From Przewalskia tangutica (Eukaryota; Streptophyta; Magnoliopsida; Solanales; Solanaceae), in contig CM056728.1 in NCBI GenBank assembly GCA_029844215.1, positions 83,327,676 through 83,391,675 of the forward strand: a stretch of DNA of 64,000 nucleotides, given 5' to 3'. A program made the position numbers and the translations under genes. Positions 21,301 through 31,910 of this stretch are shown piece after piece; positions within the stretch are counted from its first letter, which is position 1; the number at the start of each line of letters is the position of its first letter. The notes under the pieces are model-generated. The model had not been told where the DNA came from, did not search any database, and saw only the letters and a program-made list of their open reading frames with translations.

Positions 21301-21890
21301 TGTCGCCACAGTACCTTATCGCTTTGTTGTGACGGTATGCCTTGATAGATCCGGTTCTACTGTCCCATATATCCCCTTATCGCTAGTAGGATAGGGATAG
21401 AGCCCGAGTCCATAGACCCTTTCGAGGTAGCTACGCCAGCCGGTGATTCTGGGTAGCTCTACTGGTATATAGGGCTTGCCAAAGGACTTTACGCAACGCC
21501 GCACTCAGCCGACTTGATAGAGTCGATATGACCGATTTTGATGTGATCACGGGTACGGATTGGTTAGCTTCTTGCTACGCCAATGTAGATCGCAGGAGAG
21601 AGTGGTACGATTCCGCTCCGGGAACCTGCTATCGAGCGGAGGAACACCGTGTCGCCGGTGGTAGGTTTATTTCCTACCTCAAGGCTGGGAAGACGGTGCG
21701 TATGTATATCTACCATCTCATTCGGTATTCGACATCGAGGTCGCGTACCAGATCTTCGGGCCCAAAGAGTCGCAGAGTTACCAGACGTGTTTCCAGATGA
21801 CCTTCCTGCATCCTCCCGAGAGGAGATGTAGTTTTGTATCGACGCCAGCTGCACACTCGCCTATTTCCATTCCGCCATACGTAATGGCAC
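21301..21890 (+). pseudogene. pol of B: protease region
   Basis: Around 21335-21365 the DNA encodes the IDPGST active site, but one G is missing in the GGG of the Pro-Gly codons. FDVITGTDWLASCYANVD follows at about 21530-21590, then GRFISYLK and a LPDVFPDDLP linker at about 21780-21810. It is the same domain as in element A at 16115-16740. Confidence 0.8.
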
Positions 21891-23000
21891 CGCCGAGTTG
21901 AGAGAGTCAAGGACCACCGAGAGATTTGTCGAGAAGCGGCTTCATCAGCCTAGTGTTTCTCCCCGGGAGCGCCAGATATTCGTGAAGAAGGACGGACGCC
22001 GCGCACGTGTTGATTACAAATTAACAAGGTGACCATTAAGAATGTATACCCCTTCCTGTGATTGATGATTTGTTCGACCAGTAGCAGTGCGAGATGTTTC
22101 TAAGATTGATCTCGCGATCGCTATCATCAAAAAGTAGTCGAGAGGCGATATCCCTAGGATCGCATTCCGACCCGCAGCACTATGAGTTCGTGGTTATGTC
22201 TTTCGGTTTGACCAATGCTCCGCGGTATTTATGGATTTGATGAACCGAGTGTTCGCCATTTTTGGATACGCTTGTGATAGTATTCATTGATGACATCTTG
22301 GTTTATTCTCGCCAGAGCAGAGCACGCGAGCATTTGGCGATCGTGGAGAGTTCTCCAGATCAAGCTAGACGCCAAGTTTTCCAAACGTGAGTTTTGTTAA
22401 CTTCGTGGCTTTTCTGGGCACATTGTCGGGCCGACGGTATTCAGTGGATACGCCAAGATCGAGGCAACAGACTTGGCCTAGACCTACTACACCGGCAGAG
22501 GTGCGCAGCTCGGGACTCGCAGGTTATTATCGGTTCGTGAGTAGGTGCTTATCTCTCGCACTATTGACTAGGCCGACTCGTAAGCGCCTAAGTTTCGTGG
22601 ACCGATGCCAGGAGCGTGGTTTCCAAGCATTAAAGGAGAGATCGACGACCGCCTCGTTTACTTCTTCCGCAGGTCCAGACGGCTATGTCGATATTGTGAC
22701 GCGCAGCATCGGCTTGATGCTGTGTTGACGCAAATAGGCAAAGTTATAGCATACGATCCCGACAACTTAAGAAGATGAGAGGAACTACCCCACCCATGAT
22801 TTGGAGTCGCGCGTGATTCACGCCAAGATCTAGAGGCACTATTTGTATGGGGTTCATGTGGATATTTATACACTCACAAGAGCCTCCAAGATATCTTCAG
22901 AGGAGTCGAACTTACGACAGACGGCCGTTAGAGTTACTCAAGGATTATGATGTCGATATCCCGTATCACCCGGGAAGGCCAATATCAGGCGTATGCCTTA
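21891..23000 (+). pseudogene. pol of B: reverse transcriptase and RNase H
   Basis: RT blocks appear in shifting frames: a GAP..FVKKDGR..RVDY region at about 21965-22015, VTIKN..PLPVIDDLFDQ at 22030-22085, SKIDL at about 22100-22115, VMSFGLTNAP at about 22192-22225, FMDLMNRVF, and FIDD at 22283-22294. LAGYYRFVSRCLS (22520-22560), GFQALKERS and PDGYVDIV mark the connection and RNase H, with YDVDIPYHPGR near 22950-22980. This enzyme would copy the RNA to DNA and remove the RNA strand. Confidence 0.85.
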
Positions 23001-24290
23001 GTCGTAGTCGTGGGAGTCTATCGATGCGCAGCAGGAGGGGTACGGTCTCATGAGTTGCATCACTAGCGAGCCTCGAGTCCGATTGATTGATTCTCGATAG
23101 TAGTGGGTTCGAGTTCGAGAGGTTGCCTAGTCTTCCATCGCCGAGGAGGTGAAGAGGCAACAGCTGAGGATCCGATTTTGACGCGTATCGCGATACGGCC
23201 TTCGCAGGAAGGGTCTCTGAGGTAGCACCGCCGGGTGCTAAGGTTCGAGGGCGTGCTGTGTGTTCCGGATATTGCAGACTCTCGCAGAGGTTCTGTGGGA
23301 AGCACACAACAAGACGCTACTCTATCCATCCGGTCGCATCAAGATGTACCACGACCTCGTGACGGTGTATCGGGACGGCTTCAAGAGGACGCTGCAGAGT
23401 TTACGGCTCAAAGGCCCGTGTTGTCGCAGTGAAGGTAGAGCACCGCAGGCCCGTGGTTTATTACGCACGATAGAGATCCCTACCGAAGCCGAGGTGATCA
23501 ATATGGACTTTATCACGTGGTTACCTCGCACTCGAGGAAACATGATTCTATCCGTTATCGCCGACAGCCGACGAAATCAGCCCACTTTCTTCCCGTCAGA
23601 CGACTTTTTCTACCGAGGATTATGCCGCACTTTACATCCGAGAGATCGCGAGATCGCATGGAGTCCCTATTTCTATCATATCCGACCGGCGAGCCCGCTA
23701 CGCTAACTGGAGGTCTTTCCGTGGCGGATTAGGACGCAGTGAGCTCGATCGCATTCCATCCTCGCATGCATTTGACAGCAGAGTGCACTATCCGCACTTC
23801 GAGGATATGCCGCGAGCCCGTGTTATTGACTCTGTGGGTAGCCGGGAGATCATTTGCCTCAGTAGAGTTTCATGATAATAATAGCTACCACCCAAAGATT
23901 CGATGGCGCCTTACAGGCCTTGTATGAGGAAGTGACGCTGATAGTCGGGTTTGATGTGGGCGAGGTGCGAAGGGGACCGCACTGTTCAAAGAAAGTGGAT
24001 AAGGTAAAGGTTATCCAGAGCGCCATCGACACCGAGTCGATGGTCGATGCAGATCATCGCCGCCAGATCCGAGTTCGAGGTCGATGATCGGGTTTTCTCG
24101 GTGTCACCGGCGGCGTGATGAGATTTGGAGGAAAGGGAAGCTCACCAAGGTACATCGGGCCTTATCGATTGTCCGCAGGGTAGGCAAGGTTGCTGCGAGT
24201 TGGATCTGCCGTCCGATCCGGAGGCGGCATCCGCTTTTTCATGTTTCTACGGCGAGGTGCATCGGGATCCATCTGTAGTACACCGATTGA
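23001..24290 (+). pseudogene. pol of B: integrase
   Basis: HPSGRIKMYHDL at about 23328-23360 lies in the zinc-binding N-terminal region. HRRPVVYYARLLRTIEIPT-like sequence leads to VINMDFITWLPRTRG (first catalytic Asp in MDF). A second conserved block reads NNSYHPKI..MAPYEALYG in shifted frames at about 23875-23930, and the C-terminal part has KVHRALSIVRRVGKVA and FHVSTARCI at 24140-24260. Frames change at least five times. Confidence 0.8.
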
Positions 24291-24480
24291 CGATGTCCAG
24301 TGGATCGAGGGGTTATCGTATGAGAGAGTCCCATAGCGATACTCGATCGCCGATTAGAGGTTGCATGACGGGACGTGGCTTCCGCAGGTCTTATGGCGGA
24401 ACGAGAATGAGGAGATGACGGGAAGCAGAGAGGACATGAGGCGCAGGTATCCTCACTTATTCCCCACACCTCCGTGTAAC
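24291..24480 (+). pseudogene. pol of B: chromodomain
   Basis: The frame at 24361-24543 reads QVLWRNENEEMT and REDMRRRYPHLF, the C-terminal half of a chromovirus chromodomain. The preceding DNA encodes an AILDR-like segment in another frame. Its presence places the element among chromoviruses. Confidence 0.75.
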
Positions 24481-24594
24481 TCACTTTCCTACTTGTTGAT
24501 TAAATTGACTTATATGCTTAAGTGTTGTTTTCAGGCTACGTGACATTTGCAAACCGTTAAGTTATGAGGAACCTTATCATTATCTTTCGGAAGG

Positions 24595-24626
24595 AACATT
24601 CGACTAATGTTTCTGGCGAGGGAGAA
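24595..24626 (+). other. Inverted repeat remnant and polypurine tract (B)
   Basis: AACATTCG-AC-TAATGTT is a weakened form of the inverted repeat seen in A1, C and E. It is followed by the purine-rich GGCGAGGGAGAA up to the 3' LTR. Confidence 0.7.
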
Positions 24627-27044
24627 TGTTATACCCCGTATTTCCAGAGTATGTATGTGAGGACGTACGTACAAAAGTTTAAGCCTTAGTTAGGCATAAG
24701 GGACAAAATTTGTGCACAACTAACGAAAAGAATTATTTTCCGATTTAAAAGTTTTTCAACTCATAAGGGAAAATTACGGCTATGACATTTATTATTTTAT
24801 GATTTTTCCGAGAGATGAAATATTTTGGACCAACGAGAGGGCGACATGTGTCACCCTCAAGTTGGCGGATTGGGGGACGATTTCTTGGCACGTTTTTGTC
24901 AAGAAAAAGACCTTAAACATTGGTCAAGGTTAGGTAGGATATTTTTGTGATATTTGTGTAGTAGATGGAGAAGGTACACATGTGCAAATCTACACCCTCC
25001 ACTTGCCTTAATCTTGGCCCTTGGTAGTCCTATAAATACCCCCCTAAGTTGGAAGAATTCTTCATCCACAAATCATTTTCCAAGTCTCAAAATCCCTCCC
25101 CTCTCTTAGTAGCTTTTCGTCCAAGCCTCCCCCCCCTCTCTTGAGTGGTCTAGCCGAAACCCCCCCCCCCCCCCTTTTGATAGAAAAATCTCTCCAAAGT
25201 ATTGTTACTATTCCCAAATACCTTAGCCAATCCCTTGTAGTATTTCCAAAGTTACCTCTATACTTAGAGCCCGAAAAATACTACTATACTTCCTTTAGTC
25301 ACTAAACGAAACCCTCAGAGAAACTTCATAGTTGGTCAAGTAGTAAGCAGAAGTTGTGTAGAAACTTCTAAGGGTTTCTCGAGCGGATTGAGCGCATGAC
25401 AGAGCTAAACCTTGCTCAGATCGACATTTAAACTTGGATAATTTTGGGCTTATCGAGGTAAATAATCCTATCCTTCTATCAGAATTGGAGATTACATACG
25501 TAGTAGTATAGAAATAAGTATAAGATACATGTAGGATATTAATGAATAGAATGGAACTATAATCACATCAAGAATATTAAAGAAGATTGAACTGATTTAC
25601 ATAGACCGTGATTTACAGAGACTCGAGTAGTTGACTTGCAGAGAAATGCCGCCCAATTTTCCGTAATAGAGAACCCTCTCGCTTAGAACTTTCTGCAGTA
25701 GTTCAGACGCTGATAGACGTATTTGACTATTATAGGTTGATACTCACGCGACATATTCGACTTGGCAGTGGATTTCGCCATGAGGTATGTGATTCTTCCT
25801 ATCCTTCGAGCATGATATTTTAAAATATATATATATAGTACTATAGACGACGCATGTTAACCTAACATGGTTTTACCTGACGTCTTTTGACTTGAGTCTA
25901 AATAATAAAGAATCTTGAAGTATTTCAAAAGAATTATGAATCATTTTTGAAAGAAGAGTAATACTTGGTTTTTAAACAAAGAGCTTAAGAGTTATACTAG
26001 CTTTATGGGAAGTTAGGTATAACGACTTAAGAAAGATAAAGGGAACGGTTTACTTATGTGTTATGAAAGACTTGTATTGATTTCTGGAAAGTATAGTAAG
26101 ATGGTGTGATGAGTAGACATATTATGATGCTATGCGTGTTAGTATCTTGTAACGTTTGTATAAAGAGGTTATTCTTATTTGTGCTTATGTTGTTTAACGA
26201 TAAGTCGTTATGTTATACCACTCACCTCTTGACATGATATACCGGGGGTTAAGCTGCCCCCCGATGCGAGGGATGCCTACGCCGTCCAGGGACCTACGCG
26301 AGCTACGAGTTCCGTGTTAGTGTGGGGAATACCTCACGCGTCTACGTGGCTACGCGACCACGAGTCCGTGACGATGCCGGTGAGTAGCTACCCTCGATGC
26401 GGAATGCCTCACGCGCCTAGGTGGCCTACGCGACTACGGAGTCCGTGATTAGGCATGCATAATGATACTATGGGCGATTGGCCTTGCTTCGATCATTCGC
26501 AGCCTCAGAAAAGACCGTTACGCTTACCTATTATTGCTCTTGTTTGCGATGGCACTACGCGTTACATCGTTGTTTCGCATCATTTGTAGAATTGATTTTA
26601 AAATGATATGATTTCATTTAAAGTGCTTTACGCCACATACTTGGTACCGTTGTATCGACTCCTGGCCGCTCACGCCGCAGTAAAGGGAAGCGTAGCGATC
26701 CTCGCTTAGGATCTTTTCTCGTGTCGAGCTCCATTTCTCGAGGCTCGACTTTCGGGTATGATCTCCCCGTTGTTGTAGATAGTTTTGTACATTCAGGTAT
26801 GGCGCCTGTCCCGCCATAGTTGTTTACTTCCTTAGAGGTCTGTAGTCCTATTGTACAGTTGGGATGTAACTGCCATACTTGGTTTATATATATATGCCGA
26901 AAGGCGACTTTTTCTCAGATAAACTGTGTCTCATTTTACACTTGTTTCATGTCTTGTTTTTATATTCCGCTGATTACTCTGATGTATGCCTACTTGGGTG
27001 CCCGGGTAAGGCACCAGTCACGGGCCCCGGAACGGATCGTGACA
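24627..27044 (+). repeat. 3' LTR of B
   Basis: TGTTATACCCCGTATTTCC to GGATCGTGACA, aligned end to end with 17421-19824. TATA box 25031-25038, 15-base C run 25160-25174, stem-loop GATCCT/AGGATC 26697-26713, terminal hairpin GGTGCC/GGCACC 26997-27015. Confidence 0.92.
25031..25038 (+). promoter_or_regulatory. TATA box, B 3' LTR
   Basis: CCTATAAATACCCCCC, same position as in the 5' LTR. Confidence 0.6.
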
Positions 27045-28133
27045 CAAGCCAACAACTCCAAGGAGGGGGGGGGTTACACGTCTAACCGGACGTGTACAAC
27101 ACTGCCCCACAATAATACTACAAGTCTACTGTAAATACAGTCCAATGTAAATACAGTTCAATTCTTATCCATATTCATTCTACATATAGTATACTCAACT
27201 ATACATTACTACAACATGTAATATCCCATTACAATAGGGGGACAAAGATTATTACCTCGATAAGCCCAAAATTATCCAAGATTAAAAAGTCGATCCTGAG
27301 CAACGTTTAGCTCTAATTCCTTACGCTCCAACCCGTTCCAAGCAACCCTTAGAAGTTTCTAAACAAATTCTCTTAACACTTCATCTAAGCTATGAAAATT
27401 TTTCTAGGGCTTCATTTTGCGACTATTGGAATAAAGTAGTATTTTCAGCTCTTAGTATTGAAATAACTTTGGAATACTACTAGGAATACTAGGCTAAGGT
27501 ATTTGGGATAATACAACAATACTTGAAGTATTTCTACACAAAGTGGGGTTGGACGAGAACACCTGGGGAGGAGGAGAATTTTCCTTGGAAAGATATTTCC
27601 AGTGGATGAAATTAAGTCTTGCAACAAAGGGGTATTTATAGAGAAATCAAGGCCAAGATTAAAGCAAATGTAAGGCGAGGATCGGGTACATGTGCTGGGT
27701 AATTTGCCAACCAAGTGTCCACCACAAAACGGGACAAGTGGATCGCCACTTGTCCCCACAAAAACGCCCAAGTTGTCCATAACTTTCGCCACTGGGGCCA
27801 CATGGGTGACACGTGTCGCCCCTACTCGCCCAAAATATTTCATCTTCCGAAATATCCGTAATGCCAAAAATCTCAAAATAAAGCTGGGCCCCACAAACCA
27901 TAAATTTCTCCCGTGGCCCCACGTGACCAATTCCTAAATAAAATTCCATAATTCTCAAATATTCCAAAAGTCCGACACCAACCGAATCCAATTCCCTTTA
28001 ACGAACCTTTTTCCTTCACAAAATCCGGAAACTTTTCCGTCGAAAAATCACATCTTTCTTCCTTTCCAATTTTTGTGTCGTATTCTCGTATGTACGTCCT
28101 CACATACATACCCTGGAACTACGGGGTGTAACA
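27045..28133 (-). repeat. 5' LTR remnant of element A, second segment
   Basis: Picks up after CAAGC and runs to the minus-strand LTR start TGTTACACCCCGTAG at 28133. TATA box (minus) at 27633-27640. The first 200 bases are almost identical to 35821-36010, so these two LTRs belong to one sub-family. Confidence 0.85.
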
Positions 28134-28210
28134 CACATGGCCCTGACGGCCGCAGGTAAAACAAGCATTAGTAAAAAGACGACATTTCCCGGAATGACGC
28201 CTACCACATA
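28134..28210 (-). pseudogene. gag zinc-knuckle scrap (older minus-strand element G)
   Basis: The minus strand encodes CFTCGRQGH in one frame, the first half of a CCHC knuckle as in H (CFSCGRLGH). It is cut on both sides by LTR ends: element A's 5' LTR abuts it at 28133 and another LTR starts at 28211. It is probably the target gene into which both inserted. Confidence 0.6.
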
Positions 28211-29089
28211 TGTCACGACCCGACCTCGGGCCCGCGACTGGTGCCTTACCCCGGGCACCCTAGTGATACAACATCAGAGAAACATCAGCGGAAAAATAAA
28301 AACTTAAACATGAAACAAGATAATACGAAAACAGGCTAACCAAAACGGTTACCTTTTTGCATATATAAATAATTAAACATGAACAGTTACATCCTTTTTC
28401 AAACCCTGCCCATAATAGTACTACAGACCTCTAAGAATGTAATCACAACTACGACGGGACAGGGCCCCGCCATACCCCTGAATGTAAGTACCTACAACGA
28501 CAGGGGACTATATCAAAGATAAGCCTCCGGAGAAACGGAGCTTCCCAAACGCTGAGCTGTGATCCTAAGAGCGAGGATCAACAATCGCGTACTTCTACCG
28601 CAGATTAACGCAGCCTCAAGGAGGTCAAGACAACAGTACTAAGTATGTGAAACCAAAATATCAGAATGAAATCATAACAGTCTATATAAAACAGGAGACA
28701 TGTATGATAACCAAACTACATTCCACAATATATAAGCAGTCATGTCAAGTCAGGGACTCACGCCCTCAAGGTCATCACTCAAATATAACCATGGGTCTCA
28801 CGCCCACAATATCAATCATGCCCGTGGAATTCCTTCCTCACGCCATAGCATGATATAAGAACACCAAGGAGTACATATGAACACCAGTCCCACTGTGTCA
28901 TAAACCGCACGGCAAGTACGGCGCATAGCTACCGTGATCCAACTCGCATCATCGATCGACCGGGCAAGTACGAAGCCACCGTAACCTACCGTATCAACAA
29001 TACTAAATAACTATATCACGGTCGACACGTGGCAAGGCGATAGCCTCTACCATCCTCCTCGCGCCACGAAATTGACGGGGCAAGTAACC
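28211..29089 (-). repeat. LTR G (U5 side), minus strand, first segment
   Basis: TGTCACGACCCGACC start with GGTGCC/GGCACC hairpin (28240-28259), then the reversed stem-loop region and the beginning of the GGCAAGTACGAAGCC array (about 28910-29085). Interrupted by solo LTR D; continues at 31554. Confidence 0.8.
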
Positions 29090-29551
29090 GTTATACCCCG
29101 TAGTTCCGCAGAGTATGTGCGCGAGGACGTGCATAATTGTATAAGCCCTAATTAGGTTAAGGATGAAATTAGAACTTCCAACTTAAAAGATTCCAACTCA
29201 AGGAAATTTTACGCTTTTAATATTTTAACCTATTACGGATTTTTCCGAGAGATGAAATATTTTGACTAATGCGAGGGCTACGTGTCACCCTTAGGTGGCA
29301 TGTTTGGACGAAAATTGCGGGCGTCGCCAAGTCAAATAGTCAATTCTTGCAAGATATTTTGTGGGCGTCGGAAGGGGCCTCGACGGTTTTGGAGAGCAAG
29401 GCTAGCCACATGTCTCTTATTTGTGGTGGAAATATGTCCCAAAGTCACGTGGACATATGTTCCAATGTTGCATGACACTCAGTGAAGACTCCACTCACAC
29501 AAGCAACCAAATCCTCACCATACACATGCTTTAATCTCGACCTGAATGTCC

Positions 29552-29559
29552 TATAAATA
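29552..29559 (+). promoter_or_regulatory. TATA box, solo LTR D
   Basis: CCTATAAATACCCC followed by TTAAGTTGCAAGACTCTTCATCC; a solo LTR can still act as a promoter. Confidence 0.55.
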
Positions 29560-29644
29560 CCCCTTAAGTTGCAAGACTCTTCATCCACTTAACAATTTCC
29601 AAGTCTCCAAAAATCCTCCCCTTGTAAAGGTCTCGCCCAAAACA

Positions 29645-29712
29645 CCCTCCCCTTTGAAGTTGTTCTCGTCCAAACACCCTTCCCCTTTGAAGTTGTTCTC
29701 GTCCAAACACCC
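29645..29712. repeat. Short tandem duplication in solo LTR D
   Basis: Two direct copies of a unit of about 33 bp containing CCCTTTGAAGTTGTTCTCGTC, just downstream of the TATA box in the presumed leader. Confidence 0.8.
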
Positions 29713-30769
29713 TCCTTGGTAGAAAATTGTCTTCAAGTATTGTTGCTATCCCAAAATACCTTAGCCTAAATCCTTGTTGTATTCCAAAGTTACCTCTATA
29801 CTAAGAGTCTTAAATACTACTTTATATCCTTTAGTCACAAAACGAAACCCTAGGAAAATCTTCATAGTTGGTTGAAGTATTAAGTAGTTGTTTAGAAACT
29901 TCTAAGGGTTTCTCGAGCCGCTGAGCGCAGCACAGATCTAAACGTTGCCCAGGATCGACTTATATCTTGGATAATTTTGGGCTTATCGAGGTAATAATCT
30001 TTGTCCTTCTATTGTAATTGGAGATTACATATTGTAGTAGTTTAGAATTAAGTATAAGATGTATAGAAGGATGGTATAAAAGAAGAGAATTGAACCGTAT
30101 TTCATCAGATGTATTTACAATAGACTTGTGTAGTTTGACTGGTAGGAAATGCTCAATTTTCCGTATCGTAGAACCTTCTGCTTAGAATATTCTACGAAGT
30201 AGTCTAGACGTTGATAGACGTATTTGACTATTATAGGTTGATACTCTGCGCGCGACATATTCGACTTGGCAGGTGGATTGAGCCGAGGAGGTATGTGATC
30301 CTTCCTATACTCTTGAGCATGATATTTGTGAAATATATATAGTACGGTAGACGTACGTGTGTTAACTAAATTTGGTTTTACTTTGATGTCTTTTGACTTG
30401 AGTTTTAAATAATAAGAATCTTGAAGTATTTCAAAAGAGTTATGAATCATTTTTGAAAGAAAAGTAATACTTGATTTTTCAAAAAGCTTAAGTGTTATAC
30501 TAGCTTTATGGGAAGTTAGGTATAACGACTTAAGAAAGATAAGAGGAAACGGTTTACTTATTTGTTTATAAAAAGCCTTATAAATGATTTCTGAAGGTGT
30601 GGTAAGTTGGTTTGATAAGTAGACATATTATGATGCTACGTGTGTTAGTGTCTTGTAACGTTTGTGTAAAGGGGGTTTCCTTGTTGTGCTTATGTTGTTT
30701 AAATAAGCAGTTATGCTGGTATTATATCACTTACCCCCCTGACTTGTTATGCCGAGGGTTAGCCGCCCC

Positions 30770-30990
30770 CGATGCGAGGAATACCTCATGCGGGTCTGTG
30801 TGACCTATGCGGCCGCGGAGTTCCGTGATGATCACCGTGTGTTACGCTGACGCGAGGAATACCTCACGCGGTTCATAAGGACTACGCGATCGCGGAGTCC
30901 AGGTTGATGCCGAGGGTTAGCTACCCTCGATGCGAGGAATACCTCATGTGGACCTAGGTGGTCTATGCGATCGCGAAGTTCGTGAATAGG
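30770..30990 (+). repeat. GAGGAATACCTC repeat block in solo LTR D
   Basis: Three units of GATGCGAGGAATACCTCA(T/C)G(C/T)GG, each followed by a CTATGCG...CGGAGTTCCGTG segment. Confidence 0.8.
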
Positions 30991-31553
30991 CTCGCATAAT
31001 GATACTACGGGCGATTGGCCTTGCTTCGATCATTAGCGCCTAGAAAAGACCGAATACATTATATCTATTTTGCTCTTGTTTATGTCGCGGAACTATGCGC
31101 GTTGAATCGTTGTATTTGTAAGTGGTTTTAAAATGCTTTGATTTCATTTCAAGATTTACAGCATATTGGTATTGTCATCTGACTTCAGGAAGCGTTGATG
31201 CCGCAGTGAGGTACTCGTTGTTGATCCCCGCCCCAGATCGCTGCCGCGGAAAGCCCGCTTCTCGAGGCTTATCTTTGGGTACGATCTCCCGTCATTGTAG
31301 CTTTATGTACATTCAGGTATGGCGGGCCCCGTCCGCCATACTTGTTTACTTTCTTAGTAGTATGTAGTCCGTTGTAAATGTTGGGATGTAATCGCTGACT
31401 TGATATGTATATACACGCCGAAGGCAACTTTTTCTCGATAAATCGTTTTTATTTTACTCTTTATCTCCGCCTTTGTTTTTATATTCCGCGTTACTCGATG
31501 TATATCTACTGGGTGCCCGTAAGGCACCGCCACTGCCCGGATCGGTCGTGACA

Positions 31554-31910
31554 TAACCAAAGCAATCCACCGTGATCACAACCGTAAGTCACGAGACTTC
31601 CACAAAATCGACTCATGAAGTCGGCACGTGGCAAGTGCGATAGCCTCTACCAGATCCTCCCCGCGCCACGATGGCCGACGGCAAATAACCGTGCTAACCA
31701 CCGTATCACAACCGTAGTCACGAGACTTCGCCACAAACCGACTCGCCGGTCGACACGTGGCAAGTGCGATAGCCTCTACCAGATCCTCCCGCGCACGTAG
31801 GCCGACGGGGCAAGTAACTGTGCTAACCACCAGATCACAACCGTAAGTCACGAGACTTCGCCACAAAACTGAACGGGGCAAGTACGAAAGCCAACTACCA
31901 AAACCGGGCA
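31554..31910 (-). repeat. LTR G, second segment: GGGGCAAGTA array
   Basis: At least three units of about 110 bp, each with GGCAAGTGCGATAGCCTCTACCAGATCC and CACGAGACTTCG(C)CACAAA. The array ends at about 31905 where CCGGGCA joins it directly to the U5 end of the next LTR. The short homology at the joint (CGGGGCA) points to a deletion. Confidence 0.75.

Larger units (their letters stand above)
17421..27044 (+). mobile_element. Element B: full-length chromovirus inserted in 5' LTR of A
   Basis: 5' LTR 17421-19824 (2,404 bp), internal region 19825-24626 (4.8 kb), 3' LTR 24627-27044 (2,418 bp). The 5-bp TSD CAAGC lies at 17416-17420 and 27045-27049. The internal order is primer-binding site, gag, protease, RT, RNase H, integrase, chromodomain, polypurine tract. 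This is the only element here with every domain between two complete LTRs. The LTRs are visibly very similar, so insertion was fairly recent. All frames are broken in the given sequence. Confidence 0.93.
1..28133 (-). mobile_element. Element A: outer minus-strand Ty3/gypsy chromovirus, split by two insertions
   Basis: Read on the minus strand, the order is a truncated 5' LTR (28133-27050 and 17420-16746), protease, reverse transcriptase, RNase H, integrase, chromodomain, polypurine tract and 3' LTR (616-1, running off the window). Plus-strand elements A1 and B interrupt it. Removing A1 together with one copy of its CATAA duplication restores the RT reading across the gap, which is the best proof that the two halves are one element. 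The 5' part of gag, the primer-binding site and the U5 side of the 5' LTR are missing: at about 16745 the sequence jumps from the region upstream of protease straight into mid-LTR. Its own TSD cannot be read because the left end lies outside the window. Confidence 0.85.
29090..31553 (+). mobile_element. Solo LTR D
   Basis: A single plus-strand LTR of 2,464 bp (GTTATACCCCGTAG...GGTCGTGACA; the leading T is missing) flanked by TAACC at 29085-29089 and 31554-31558. The host array continues seamlessly after it. The length matches the B-type LTRs. TATA box at 29552-29559; GAGGAATACCTC repeat block at about 30770-30990. Confidence 0.88.

Noticed and set aside
25160..25174. Poly-C runs (also 17364-17376 and 51682-51693) as structural motifs
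   Set aside because: Sister copies have 4-8 C at the same place; the long runs look like homopolymer or slippage artefacts.
27445..27991. ORFs of 161 and 110 codons on the minus strand
   Set aside because: They translate LTR U3 and leader of element A; similar ORFs at 36433-36897 and 44798-45170 reflect shared LTR sequence, not protein conservation, and frames differ.
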